Shown here: piece by piece, positions 35,428-43,992 of the stretch
Numbering within the stretch: the stretch's first letter is position 1
Layout of the letters: each line of letters begins with the position of its first letter
Assembly (NCBI GenBank): GCA_963844395.1
Contig: CAWJNX010000001.1
Span: 372,001-436,000 of the forward strand
Direction: 5' to 3'
Length of the DNA: 64,000 nt
From: VRUE01 sp963844395
Lineage (GTDB): Bacteria > Actinomycetota > Thermoleophilia > Solirubrobacterales > 70-9
Made by a program: the position numbers and the translations under genes
Notes under the pieces: generated by a model
The model's input: only the letters and a program-made list of their open reading frames with translations
Told to the model about the DNA's origin: nothing
Databases searched by the model: none

Positions 35428-36675
35428 ATGAAGATCGGAATCATTGGGCTCGGCTACGTCGGGCTTCCCCTCGCCGTCGCCTTCGCCGAAGCCGGTCATG
35501 AGATCGTCGGCCTCGATACCGACGCGCGCAAGGTCGAGGCGCTGAACGAAGGCCGCAGCTACGTCGAGGACGTCCCGGATGCCGCTCTGGAGCCGTTGCG
35601 CGAGCGATTGACGGCGACCGCGCGGCACGCCGACCTGGCGCCATGCGACGCGGTGATCATCTGCGTGCCGACGCCGCTGACCAGCGCGCGGGAACCCGAT
35701 CTCACCTACATGCTCGAGTCGGCGACTGCTCTCTCGGCCGAGCTGCGCGCCGGCCAGCTCGTCGTGCTCGAGTCGACCACCTATCCCGGCACGACCCGCG
35801 AGCGCCTGCTGCCGATCCTCGAGGAGTCGGGGCTGGCGGGCGGCCGCGACTTCCACCTCGCCTTCTCCCCCGAGCGGATCGACCCAGGCCGCACCGACTA
35901 CACCGTGCGCACCACCCCGAAGCTGGTCGGCGGCTTCACCGAGGCCTGCGCGGAGCGCGCCCGCGAGCTCTATGGGCAGATCTGCGACGAGGTGGTGGTG
36001 GTGAGCACCCCTGAGGCAGCGGAGCTGTCGAAGCTGCTGGAGAACATCTTCCGCTCGGTCAACATCGCTCTGGTCAACGAACTGGCCCAGCTCTGCGACC
36101 GGCTCGACATCGACGTCTGGGAGGTCGTCGACGCGGCGTCAACCAAGCCGTTCGGGTTCATGCGCTTCGATCCCGGGCCCGGGATGGGCGGCCATTGCCT
36201 CCCGGTGGACCCTTTCTACCTCGCCTTCAAGGCGCGCCAGCGCGACTTCTATCCGGAGTTCATCGAGCTGGCCGGCAAGGTCAACCAAGCGCAGCCCGCC
36301 TTCTGCGCCGAACTGATCCAGCGCGCCCTCAACGACGCCGGCAAGTCAGTGCGAGACTCCAGCATCCTGCTACTCGGGGTCAGCTACAAGGCGGGGATCG
36401 GCGATACGCGCGAGTCGCCGGCGCTGAAGATCATCGACCGGCTGCGCGAGCTCGGCGGCGAGGTCTCCTACCACGACCCGCATGTGCCGGAGCTGACTGA
36501 GCGCGGCCTCAGCTCGGCCGACCTCGACGAGGCCATGGGCTCGGCCGACGTGACGGCGATCGTCACCGCACATCCGGAGGTCGACTACGAGAAGGTCGTG
36601 GCGGCGGCGCCTCTCGTCGTCGACTTCAGGGGCGTCACCCGCAGCATCGATGCCGCCAACCTGGTCCACCTCTAG
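35428..36675 (+). CDS. Nucleotide-sugar dehydrogenase (UDP-glucose/GDP-mannose dehydrogenase family)
   Basis: A 415-residue enzyme. NAD motif GLGYVG at residues 7-12, family signature PFGFMRFDPGPGMGGHC ending in the nucleophile Cys257 of GGHC, and a C-terminal UDP-binding part with GVSYKAGIGDTRESPALKII. It oxidises the C6 hydroxyl of a UDP-hexose or UDP-HexNAc to the uronic acid in two steps. The motif context resembles WbpA/WecC more than UDP-glucose dehydrogenases, but substrate assignment is tentative. ATG 35428 is the family start; longer frames lack the Rossmann motif position. Confidence 0.9.
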   Translation: MKIGIIGLGYVGLPLAVAFAEAGHEIVGLDTDARKVEALNEGRSYVEDVPDAALEPLRERLTATARHADLAPCDAVIICVPTPLTSAREPDLTYMLESATALSAELRAGQLVVLESTTYPGTTRERLLPILEESGLAGGRDFHLAFSPERIDPGRTDYTVRTTPKLVGGFTEACAERARELYGQICDEVVVVSTPEAAELSKLLENIFRSVNIALVNELAQLCDRLDIDVWEVVDAASTKPFGFMRFDPGPGMGGHCLPVDPFYLAFKARQRDFYPEFIELAGKVNQAQPAFCAELIQRALNDAGKSVRDSSILLLGVSYKAGIGDTRESPALKIIDRLRELGGEVSYHDPHVPELTERGLSSADLDEAMGSADVTAIVTAHPEVDYEKVVAAAPLVVDFRGVTRSIDAANLVHL

Positions 36676-36724
36676 CCGCAACGCACGCGGACCAAAGCGC
36701 GCGCCGAAAGACTCGGGATAAACC

Positions 36725-36781
36725 TTGTGTTTCGATGCAGGTAATTCACGCTAAGCGTGTACAATCCTTGTCGAAACACAA
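36725..36781. promoter_or_regulatory. Nested inverted repeats upstream of abiEi, candidate autoregulatory operator
   Basis: A perfect 11-base inverted repeat, TTGTGTTTCGA (36725-36735) and TCGAAACACAA (36771-36781), encloses a second perfect palindrome CACGCT-A-AGCGTG (36747-36759). A -10-like TACAAT (36760-36765) sits just after the inner palindrome. The last base of the outer repeat is the first base of the ATG. AbiEi antitoxins are known to repress their operon by binding inverted repeats in the promoter, which fits. Confidence 0.75.
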
Positions 36782-37571
36782 TGCACTCCCTTGACCTCAA
36801 ACCACTCGACGACCGGCTTGCGCTCGGCAAAACGACGTTGACTAGCCGCGAATTGCGGGAAGAACTGAGCCTCTCGCCCAGCGCCACTTCCAACCTGCTC
36901 GCGCGCTGGCAAAAGGCAGGGCTCGTGGATCGTGTGGCCCGCGGCCGGTACGCAATCCGGCAGATTGGGCTACTCGGAACCCGAGCGTCCTCCGAGGACG
37001 TGGCCTTGGCAGTCGCCGCGCTCGTCGGTGAAAAACGTCACCGAATCGCATACCACTCCGCGTTGGATTTCCACGGACTGCTAATTCGCCCGGTGCGCAA
37101 GGTTCAGATCGCCTCTCCTTATCGCTTCGCGAGCACAGTTATCAGCGGCAGACCCTGCAGGTCATTTTCGAGCGTCCAGAGACCGTCGAGATCGGCACGG
37201 AGCCGGCGGGCTATGGCTCCATCGCCTCCAATTTGGAGCGCACCCTGCTCGATGCCGCTTTGCGCCCGGACCTCGTCGGTGGCTTCCACCCACTCGCCGA
37301 GGCGCTTGTTGGCTCCAGGCCCGATGCATCCCGGCTCCTTGAGCTCGCCAAGCAATTGAGTGCTGGCCCCGGCGTGCGACGCATCGGATCGCTTGCCGAT
37401 CGGCTCGAAATCGATGGATTGGCCGGAAAACTCATGCCCCTTACGCCCCTTGACTGGGATCTCGACTTGGACCCCGAGTTGAAACAGCACCGCAACGCAT
37501 TCCGAGACGGCAGATGGCGTATCCGCTGGCCGGTAGATCCACGGGCGGTGGCAGAGGAAATCAGACGGTGA
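36781..37571 (+). CDS. abiEi: AbiEi-type antitoxin, one frameshift near 37.13 kb
   Basis: The N-terminus is a winged helix-turn-helix (TSRELREELSLSPSATSNLL, GLVDRVARGRYAIRQIG) followed by the AbiEi-like RIAYHSALDFHGLLIRPVRK. Near 37120-37135 the frame shifts, and the conserved part continues as EHSYQRQTLQVIFERPETVE, GSIASNLERTLLDAALRPDL to a TGA at 37569-37571. A single base restores the family-length protein of about 263 residues. AbiEi neutralises AbiEii and represses the operon. The ATG is at the end of a palindromic operator. It is either inactive or an assembly indel. Confidence 0.8.
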
Positions 37572-38337
37572 TCCACCAAAACGTCATCAAGCGCAAGGCA
37601 GACACTGATGGTGTCTCAGCTCCAAACGTCGAGCGAGACTATGTCCTCACACATGTCCTCGCAACTCTGTCGGGACGCGACGAGGAGGGGCAGTTCGTGT
37701 TCAAGGGAGGGACTGCGCTTCGCCTCTGTTATTTCGGCGACTACCGCTATTCCGCTGACCTCGATTTCAGCCTCGCGACGGCTTGAACATCGAAGACGCA
37801 CTGGGGCTCATCGCAGGCATCCTCACGGAATGCCGGGAGGAGATGGAATTTCCCATCCTTTGGCTTAGCGACACGAGTCCGCCCCGGATCGAGTACGTCG
37901 GCCCGCTCGAAGCGAAGCCGCGCTCCCTGAAGCTCGACCTCGCGAGCGACGAGTGTGTCGAGGAGACCGTTGTCTTGCCGATCGCCCGTCGCTATGAGGA
38001 CCAAGATGACTGCGAGTGCCTCGTCTACACCCTTGGAGAGATCTCCGCCGAGAAGTTGCGCTGCGTCATGCAGCGCCTCCAGTGCCGCGATCTTTATGAC
38101 CTCCACGAGCTGCTGGTGGTGAAGGGTGTCAACGCCGAGGCGATCTGGCCAACCTTCGAACGCAAGGCGCGCCATCGCGGTCGCGATCCGGATCAGTTCG
38201 CCGAACATTTCGAGCGACGCGTGCCCGACTGGAAAGACCGCTGGAAGCGGGAGCTTGTGGAGTACACCGATTCCCCGCCTCATTTCGACGCCGTTCTACG
38301 GGCGGTTCGACGGGAGCTGCGCTTCGCCCTCAGCTAG
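37568..38337 (+). CDS. abiEii: AbiEii nucleotidyltransferase toxin, one frameshift near 37.78 kb
   Basis: A GTG start overlaps the abiEi stop (GTGA), the usual coupling. The nucleotidyltransferase motif FKGGTALRLCYFGDYRYSAD with DLDFSL is intact and gives the GG-x-S/A-like and DxD elements of the DUF1814/AbiEii family. The frame ends just after (LATA stop) and resumes as LNIEDALGLIAGILTECREE, through EISAEKLRCVMQRLQCRDLY, a conserved AbiEii region. Adding one G at about 37780 gives the family reading DFSLATGLNIED. Relatives modify tRNA acceptor ends; phage-abortive activity is known for the family, not shown here. Confidence 0.82.
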
Positions 38338-38377
38338 TCCCGTTGCTCGTCCTGGTCGGATAGGGTTCCGCGCCGCT

Positions 38378-39595
38378 ATGCGCTTCTACGAGTACGAGGC
38401 ACGCAAGATCGTCGAGCTGGCGGGGATCCCTGTCACTAAGTACGGCTTCTGCACGAACGCCGATGAGGCCCGCAGGGCCGCTGAGGAGATCGGCGGGCCC
38501 GTGGTGATCAAGTCGCAGGTGCTGAGCGGCGGCCGAATGAAGGCGGGCGGCGTCAAGTTCGCCGACACTCCCGAGGAGGCCGCGGCGCACGCCGAGGCGA
38601 TCCTGCAGCTGGAAATCAACGGCCAGATGCCGCGCGGCGTCCTCGTCGATCCCAAAGCCGAGGTCAAGCAGGAGTACTACGCGAGCGTCGTCTGGGATGG
38701 CACCGCGAAGCGGCCACTGATGCTGTTCAGCGACATGGGTGGCATCGACATCGAGGAGGTCGCCGAGACCCACCCCGACCACGTTGGCCGCGGGCACGTC
38801 TCCAACCTGCTGCCGATCGCCGACTTCGAGGCCAAGCAGGTGGTAGCGGCGACCGGGGTCAGCGGCCGTCAGCTGACCCGGGCGACGCCGATCCTCGCCC
38901 GCCTCGCGCGCCTCTTCCGCGACTACGACATGACTTTGGCCGAGATCAACCCCCTGGCCGAGCTGACCGACGGCACCTTCGTCGCCCTCGATGCCCACAT
39001 GGAGATGGAGAACGAGGCGGTAGGCCGCCAGAAAGCGCTGTTGCGCAAGCATCTGGAGATCGCCGAGGAGGACACCCGCGAGACCTACGAGCCCTCCGAC
39101 TTCGAGCGCAACGTGGCGGCGATCGACGGCGCTGACCACCGCGGCGTGATCCAGGGCAAGGACCATGGGTTTGAGGGCAACCTCGGCCTGGTGATCGGCG
39201 CCGGCGGCGGCTCGCTGACGCTCACCGACGCAGTCCGCAGCCAGGGCGGCAAGCCGGCCAACTACTCGGAGATCGGCGGCAACCCCTCGGTCGCCAAGGC
39301 CTGCGGGCTCGCCAAAGAGGTGCTGGAGAAGGACGGCGTCGAGAAGATCGCCGTGATGATGTCGATCGTCTCCAACACCCGCGTCGACATCGTCGCCCGC
39401 GGCGTGATCAAGGCCTGCCTCGAGCTCGGCAAGGACCCGGCCGAGACGATCGCGATCTTCCGCATCCCGGGCGCCTGGGAGGAGGAGGGCTTCAAGATCC
39501 TCGACAGCTACGGGGTCGAGTACTGCGACCGCGCGGTCTCGATGTGGGAGGCGGCCGGCCGCGCCGTCGCCAAGATCCAGGGAGCGCCGGCCTGA
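38378..39595 (+). CDS. sucC: Succinyl-CoA synthetase (ADP-forming) beta subunit
   Basis: A 405-residue ATP-grasp ligase subunit. N-terminal MRFYEYEARKIVELAGIP is followed by GGPVVIKSQVLSGGRMKAGG (grasp fold), LAEINPLAELTDGTFVALDA with the metal ligands and the C-terminal IGAGGGSLTLTDAV and PANYSEIGGNPS. It couples succinate or a related acid with CoA and NTP. ATG 38378 starts the family N-terminus. It is followed by sucD with a TGATG overlap and by a small ferredoxin gene. A malate-CoA ligase role is possible in view of the lyase at 28060, but not supported by specific residues. Confidence 0.92.
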   Translation: MRFYEYEARKIVELAGIPVTKYGFCTNADEARRAAEEIGGPVVIKSQVLSGGRMKAGGVKFADTPEEAAAHAEAILQLEINGQMPRGVLVDPKAEVKQEYYASVVWDGTAKRPLMLFSDMGGIDIEEVAETHPDHVGRGHVSNLLPIADFEAKQVVAATGVSGRQLTRATPILARLARLFRDYDMTLAEINPLAELTDGTFVALDAHMEMENEAVGRQKALLRKHLEIAEEDTRETYEPSDFERNVAAIDGADHRGVIQGKDHGFEGNLGLVIGAGGGSLTLTDAVRSQGGKPANYSEIGGNPSVAKACGLAKEVLEKDGVEKIAVMMSIVSNTRVDIVARGVIKACLELGKDPAETIAIFRIPGAWEEEGFKILDSYGVEYCDRAVSMWEAAGRAVAKIQGAPA

Positions 39596-40512
39596 TGTCG
39601 ATCCTGCTCTCCAAGGACACGACCTTCATCGTGCAGGGGATCACCGGGCGCGAGGCGGTCAACCTGACCAGGGAGTGCCTCGACTACGGCTCCAAGGTGG
39701 TCGGCGGCGTGACGCCGGGCCGCAAGGGTCGCGAGGTGCACGGCGTGCCGGTCTTCGACACGGTCGCCCAGGCGGTCGAGAACCACGGCGGGCCGATCGA
39801 CGGCTCGGTCGTCACCGTCCCCCCCGCCTTCACCAAGGACGCGGTGCTGGAGGCGATCGAGAACGGGATCAAGCTGATCGTGATCGTGACCGAGCGGATC
39901 CCGCGCCGCGACGTCGCCCAGATGGTCGAGCTGGCGAACATGCGCGGGGCGCGAATCATCGGCCCCAACTGCCTCGGCCTGATCGTCCCCGAGGTCTGCA
40001 AGATGGGCGGCATCGGCGGCCCCGCCAAAGACGCCGCCAAGGCCTACGCGCCCGGCCCCGTGGGCGTGATGAGCCGCTCCGGCGGGATGACGACCGAGAT
40101 CTCCTCCTCGCTGACCCAAGCGGGGCTCGGCGTCTCGACCGCGATCTCGATCGGCGGCGACGCGATCATCGGCTCCGCCTACGCCGAGTTGATGCCCTAC
40201 TTCGAGGCCGACGAGCAGACCCAAGCGATCGTCATCTACACCGAGCCCGGCGGCCGCATGGAGGCGCAGCTGTCGGAATGGGTGAAGGAGAACGACAGCC
40301 GCCTGCCGATCGTCGCCTTCATGGCCGGCAAGTTCATGGACGACGAGGAGATGAAGGGGATGAGCTTCGGCCATGCCGGGACGATCGTGGAGGGCAAGGA
40401 GGACACGGCGACCGAGAAGATCGCCCGCCTCGAAGCGGCCGGCATCCGCGTCGTCGAGCGGATCGACGAGATCCCCGACGCGGTCAAGGAGAAGCTAGGG
40501 GTGGCCGCCTGA
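39595..40512 (+). CDS. sucD: Succinyl-CoA synthetase alpha subunit
   Basis: A 305-residue CoA-binding subunit. The Rossmann CoA motif is IVQGITGREAVNLTRECLDY, followed by KVVGGVTPGRKG and IIGPNCLGLIVPE. The phosphorylated histidine lies in MSFGHAGTIVEG (GHAG, slight variant of the usual GHAGA). Start ATG 39595 overlaps the sucC stop (TGATG) and its own stop overlaps the ferredoxin start in the same way. The three genes form a tightly coupled operon. Confidence 0.93.
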   Translation: MSILLSKDTTFIVQGITGREAVNLTRECLDYGSKVVGGVTPGRKGREVHGVPVFDTVAQAVENHGGPIDGSVVTVPPAFTKDAVLEAIENGIKLIVIVTERIPRRDVAQMVELANMRGARIIGPNCLGLIVPEVCKMGGIGGPAKDAAKAYAPGPVGVMSRSGGMTTEISSSLTQAGLGVSTAISIGGDAIIGSAYAELMPYFEADEQTQAIVIYTEPGGRMEAQLSEWVKENDSRLPIVAFMAGKFMDDEEMKGMSFGHAGTIVEGKEDTATEKIARLEAAGIRVVERIDEIPDAVKEKLGVAA

Positions 40513-40757
40513 TGCCCGAGCGGCTGAACAAGGTCTTCATCGAGGTCGAGCTCGAGGACTCAGTGGCCGGCGACACCGAGCTGGCGGCGAAGCTGGAGGA
40601 AGTCTGCCCGGTCGACATCTACAAGGACGCCGGCGGCCGGGTTGACGTCGTCGAGGAGAACCTCGACGAGTGCGTCCTATGCCGCCTCTGCATCGAAGCC
40701 GCCCCGCCGGGCACGGTGCACGTCAAGAAGCTCTACGACGGCACCGAGCTCTCCTAA
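40512..40757 (+). CDS. Small FixX/ferredoxin-like iron-sulfur protein
   Basis: An 81-residue acidic protein. Four cysteines are arranged as EVCPVDIY (CP first), then ECVLCRLC (C-x2-C-x2-C) near residue 57, in the order known from FixX-type ferredoxin-like proteins, where the isolated CP precedes the triple-Cys loop. That would hold one 4Fe-4S cluster. The N-terminus RLNKVFIEVELED is like small ferredoxins. It is the third gene of the sucCD operon with a four-base overlap, which suggests an electron-transfer partner for a CoA-linked step. Confidence 0.75.
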   Translation: MPERLNKVFIEVELEDSVAGDTELAAKLEEVCPVDIYKDAGGRVDVVEENLDECVLCRLCIEAAPPGTVHVKKLYDGTELS

Positions 40758-40781
40758 CCCGCGGTCGGCGCGCCGGCAATG

Positions 40782-41462
40782 CTAGCCGGCTGCAGCCGCT
40801 GCCTGCTCCGCCTCCATCTCGGCATCACGGCGCAGGCGGTCGGGCAGACTCACCATCGCGCGTAGCTGCTCTAGCGCCGCGCGGCTTCCCTTGGCCTCGA
40901 CGCCCTCCTCCCCGGCCTCGCCGGTGACCAGGGCGGCAATCACGTCGCGGGGGGAGCCGGAGAGGGTGAGGTCGGGATCATCGGCCTCCCCGCGCTGGGC
41001 GGCGATCGCGCCGTCCTCGATCCGCAGGCAGAAGGCCTGGCCCTCGCTGAGCAGCTGGACCCGCAAGCTCGCGTCGGGGGGCGGCCGCAGGATCACCCGT
41101 AGCGAGTTCGGCAGCCAAGAAGGTTCGATCCCCTCTGCGTCTTCAATCTGGAAGAAATTGAGGCCCCAGCGCCCCAGTTCGATCAGTAAGGGCTCGAGAC
41201 CGCGACCCAACTCGGTCAGCTGATAGACGGTCGCCGCGGCAGGCGGGTCGAGTTGGCGGCGACTGACGACGCCGTCGGCCTCGAGGTCGCGCAGGCGTTT
41301 GGTCAGCACGTCGGTTGGGGCGCCGCCGACGCCGCGTGCAAGGTCGGAGAAGCGCAGCGGGCCGAGGAGCAGCTCGCGCACGATCAGTAGCGACCAGCGC
41401 TCGCCGATGCGGTCGAGTGCGCCGGCGACGCTGCAGGACTGGCCGTAGCTGCGGCGGCTCAT
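40782..41462 (-). CDS. HxlR-family transcriptional regulator with C-terminal SCP2-like domain
   Basis: A 226-residue regulator. The N-terminal winged helix has the HxlR signature CSVAGALDRIGERWSLLIV, ELLLGPLRFSDLARGVGGAP, DVLTKRLRDLEADGVVSRRQ. The remaining half (LRVQLLSEGQAFCLRIEDGA, DLTLSGSPRDVIAALVTGEA) resembles the SCP2/MarR-type sensor domain found in some HxlR proteins. It is divergent from the MMPL exporter gene across a perfect palindrome, which supports local control. Redox or phenolic sensing is typical for the family; the ligand is unknown here. Confidence 0.87.
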   Translation of the reverse strand: MSRRSYGQSCSVAGALDRIGERWSLLIVRELLLGPLRFSDLARGVGGAPTDVLTKRLRDLEADGVVSRRQLDPPAAATVYQLTELGRGLEPLLIELGRWGLNFFQIEDAEGIEPSWLPNSLRVILRPPPDASLRVQLLSEGQAFCLRIEDGAIAAQRGEADDPDLTLSGSPRDVIAALVTGEAGEEGVEAKGSRAALEQLRAMVSLPDRLRRDAEMEAEQAAAAAG

Positions 41463-41488
41463 CCCGCGATTCTAGCGCGTTAATTGGA

Positions 41489-41512
41489 AATTCAAAGTCT
41501 TTGCTTTGAATT
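41489..41512. promoter_or_regulatory. Perfect palindrome between HxlR and MMPL genes, candidate operator
   Basis: AATTCAAAG (41489-41497), six bases, CTTTGAATT (41504-41512): nine-base arms with no mismatch, in an AT-rich island. It lies 27 bases upstream of the HxlR start and 56 bases ahead of the MMPL ATG, the usual placement for a divergent operator. Confidence 0.7.
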
Positions 41513-41567
41513 CTGGTACAGTCGCCGAAATCTCACGCCCGCTGCCGCCGACGCGTTGGAGGTGCAC

Positions 41568-43751
41568 ATGAATCGGATCGCCGACCTCACCTGGAAGCAC
41601 CCAAAGCTCGTCCTGGCCGCGGTCGCCGCCTTCGTCCTGATCGCTGGCGCGGTCGGCAAAGACGTCGAGAGCCATCTCAAGGCGGCCGGCTTCACCGACA
41701 GCGCCTCGGAGAGCGAGCGGGCAACTCGCACCCTGCGCGACTCGCTCGGCTACGACCCGAACCCGGCGATCGTTCTGGTCGTCCGCTCCCCCAATGGCGG
41801 CCGCCTCGACCTGGCGAACCCGGCGCTGCGTCGGGAGGTCGGCCGGCTCAGCCGCGGGATGGAAGGGGTCGAGCACGTCGGCACGGTCGTCAACCCGCTG
41901 CGCGACGGCAGCGCCGGTGCGGCGCTGATCGCCCGCGACGGCGAATCGTTGGCGCTGACCGCCCACCTCTCCACCGAGGACATCGAGGATGCCGGCGGCA
42001 TCGCCGCCGAAGGCGTCGAGCCGTTGCTCGCCTCCAGCTCGCTCGACGTCGCGATGGGCGGCTTCGCGCCCGGCTTCAACGAGACCAACGACCAGACCCG
42101 CGAGGACCTGACCAAGTCGGAGCTGATCGCCTTCCCGGTCCTGGCGCTGCTGCTCCTATTCGTCTTCCGTGGCGTCGTCGCCGCCTCGATCCCGCTGCTG
42201 CTCGGAGTGATCTCGATCGTCGGCACGTTGCTAGTGCTGCGGGTGATGGCGACCTTCACCGACGCCTCGGTCTTCGCGCTCAACATCGCCACCGGGCTCA
42301 GCCTCGGCCTCGCCGTCGACTACGCGCTGCTGCTCGTATCCCGTTACCGCGAGGAGATCGGCCGCGGCGGCGCCTCGCGGGAGGCGCACCGCCGCACCGT
42401 CCGCACCGCCGGCCGCACCGTGCTCTTCAGCGGCCTCACCGTCGCCGCCGCGATGGCGGCGCTAATCGTGATGCCGCAGCGCTTCCTCTACTCGATGGCG
42501 GTCGCCGGCACCGCCGTCGCCGTCTTCTCGGCGCTACTGGCGATCCTCGTCGTCCCCTCGCTGCTGGCGCTGCTCGGCACCCGCATCGACGCCTTTTCGA
42601 TACGCCGCGGCCCCGCCGTCTCCGATACCTCAGACGGGTGGTACCGGCTGGCGCGCGGGGTGATGCGGCGCCCGATCGCGGTCGCCCTGGCCAGCTCGGC
42701 GCTGCTGCTCGCCTGCGCCGCACCGCTGCTGTGGACGACCCTGACCGGGCCCAGCTCCGAAGCGGTCCCGCCCGGTCAGCCCTCCTATGACGCCTACCGC
42801 TACCTGGAAGGGCACTATCCACGTGATGTCACCGAAGCGGTCACGGTCGCCGTCGAGGGACCGGCCGGACCGGCGCAGCTGGCGAGCTTCCAGCGGCGGG
42901 TCGAGTCGGTCGACGGAATCGGCCGCGGGACGCCATTCAACGACGCTCCGGGCCAGGTCGCGTACGCGAACTTCGCCCCCGCCGAACAGGCGCTCGAAGG
43001 CCCTTCGCAGGACGCCGTGCGTGAGATCCGTGCCCTCGAGCCGCCCGGCTCCGCGAGCGTTCTCGTCTCCGGCAACACGGCGCGCTTCATCGACCAGAAG
43101 CAGAGCCTGCTCGAGCATGCACCGCTGGTCGTGGCGATCATCGCCCTGACGACGCTCGTCCTCCTCTTCCTGCTCACCGGTTCGGTGCTGCTGCCGCTGA
43201 AGACGCTGCTGATGAACGCGCTGACCCTCGGCGCCACGCTCGGCATCCTCGTCCTCGCCTTCCAGGACGGCTGGCTTGACGGCCTGCTCGACTACACCGG
43301 CCCGGCCGCGGTCGAGGTGACCAGCCTCGTCTTCCTTTTCGCCGTCATCTTCGGCCTCGCCACCGACTACGCGGTGCTGGTGATGGCGCGGATCAAAGAG
43401 CGCCGCGACCTCGGCGACTCAAACGAGGAGGCGGTGGCGATCGGGATCGGCCGCACCGGCCGCGTGATCACCGCCGCGGCGCTGGCGATCGCCGTCGTCT
43501 TCCTCGCCTTCGCCGTCAGTTCAGTCTTCTTCGTCAAGCAGATCGCGATCGGGATGGCGGTCGGGGTAATGATCGATGCGACGATCGTCCGCGCCCTGCT
43601 CGTCCCCTCCCTGATGCGGCTCTTCGGCGAGTGGAACTGGTGGGCGCCGAAGCCGCTGCGGCGCCTGCAGGAGCGCTTCGGCTTCTCCGAGGGCGAGCCT
43701 GAGCCGACCGACGTCGCGGCCGCTCGTCCCGCTGCCGAATCCGCGGCCTGA
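41568..43751 (+). CDS. MMPL/RND-family membrane transporter
   Basis: A 727-residue MMPL-type transporter with about twelve transmembrane segments in two homologous halves. The first segment starts at KLVLAAVAAFVLIAG. The conserved proton-relay Asp lies in IATGLSLGLAVDYALLLVSR, with its second-half equivalent in IFGLATDYAVLVMARIKERR. Porter-type loops separate the bundles. It is likely to export lipids, glycolipids or drugs. Start ATG 41568 has GGAGG six bases ahead. It is divergently arranged with the HxlR gene. Confidence 0.9.
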   Translation: MNRIADLTWKHPKLVLAAVAAFVLIAGAVGKDVESHLKAAGFTDSASESERATRTLRDSLGYDPNPAIVLVVRSPNGGRLDLANPALRREVGRLSRGMEGVEHVGTVVNPLRDGSAGAALIARDGESLALTAHLSTEDIEDAGGIAAEGVEPLLASSSLDVAMGGFAPGFNETNDQTREDLTKSELIAFPVLALLLLFVFRGVVAASIPLLLGVISIVGTLLVLRVMATFTDASVFALNIATGLSLGLAVDYALLLVSRYREEIGRGGASREAHRRTVRTAGRTVLFSGLTVAAAMAALIVMPQRFLYSMAVAGTAVAVFSALLAILVVPSLLALLGTRIDAFSIRRGPAVSDTSDGWYRLARGVMRRPIAVALASSALLLACAAPLLWTTLTGPSSEAVPPGQPSYDAYRYLEGHYPRDVTEAVTVAVEGPAGPAQLASFQRRVESVDGIGRGTPFNDAPGQVAYANFAPAEQALEGPSQDAVREIRALEPPGSASVLVSGNTARFIDQKQSLLEHAPLVVAIIALTTLVLLFLLTGSVLLPLKTLLMNALTLGATLGILVLAFQDGWLDGLLDYTGPAAVEVTSLVFLFAVIFGLATDYAVLVMARIKERRDLGDSNEEAVAIGIGRTGRVITAAALAIAVVFLAFAVSSVFFVKQIAIGMAVGVMIDATIVRALLVPSLMRLFGEWNWWAPKPLRRLQERFGFSEGEPEPTDVAAARPAAESAA

Positions 43752-43792
43752 CAGCCGGTCGAGCGACCGGGAGGTCAAGCCGGCCGCCACGC

Positions 43793-43831
43793 GGACTGCA
43801 TTTGTCACGTCATAGGTGGCAAATGCAGTCC
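43793..43831. terminator. Sixteen-base stem-loop downstream of the MMPL gene
   Basis: GGACTGCATTTGTCAC (43793-43808) pairs with GTGGCAAATGCAGTCC (43816-43831), one T-G wobble, loop GTCATAG. It starts 42 bases after the MMPL stop. No U-run follows, so it may be a terminator, a mRNA-stabilising hairpin, or an operator for the thiolase operon. Confidence 0.5.
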
Positions 43832-43885
43832 CGGTCCCGCCGCCCCCACAGCTCCGTGTGGGTAGCGTCACACTAATCTGGACAT

Positions 43886-43918
43886 AGATCGATGTCTCGG
43901 TTACCCTTACATCGATCT
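43886..43918. promoter_or_regulatory. Inverted repeat upstream of the fatty-acid operon, candidate operator
   Basis: AGATCGATGT (43886-43895) and ACATCGATCT (43909-43918) are exact complements, spaced 13 bases, about 75 bases before the thiolase start. Fatty-acid operons in Actinomycetota are often controlled by TetR- or FadR-like repressors, but no regulator gene is adjacent. Confidence 0.5.
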
Positions 43919-43992
43919 TTGTAGCGGCGGGAGGCGTAGGGCGCCCCTGCACGCCCCACTCCATCTCAGTCAATTCGAAAGGTGATCGACCG

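Noticed and set aside
38378..40512. Malate-CoA ligase (mtkAB) instead of succinyl-CoA synthetase
   Set aside because: Family motifs fit both and the lyase is 10 kb away; succinyl-CoA synthetase is the default assignment without substrate-specific evidence.
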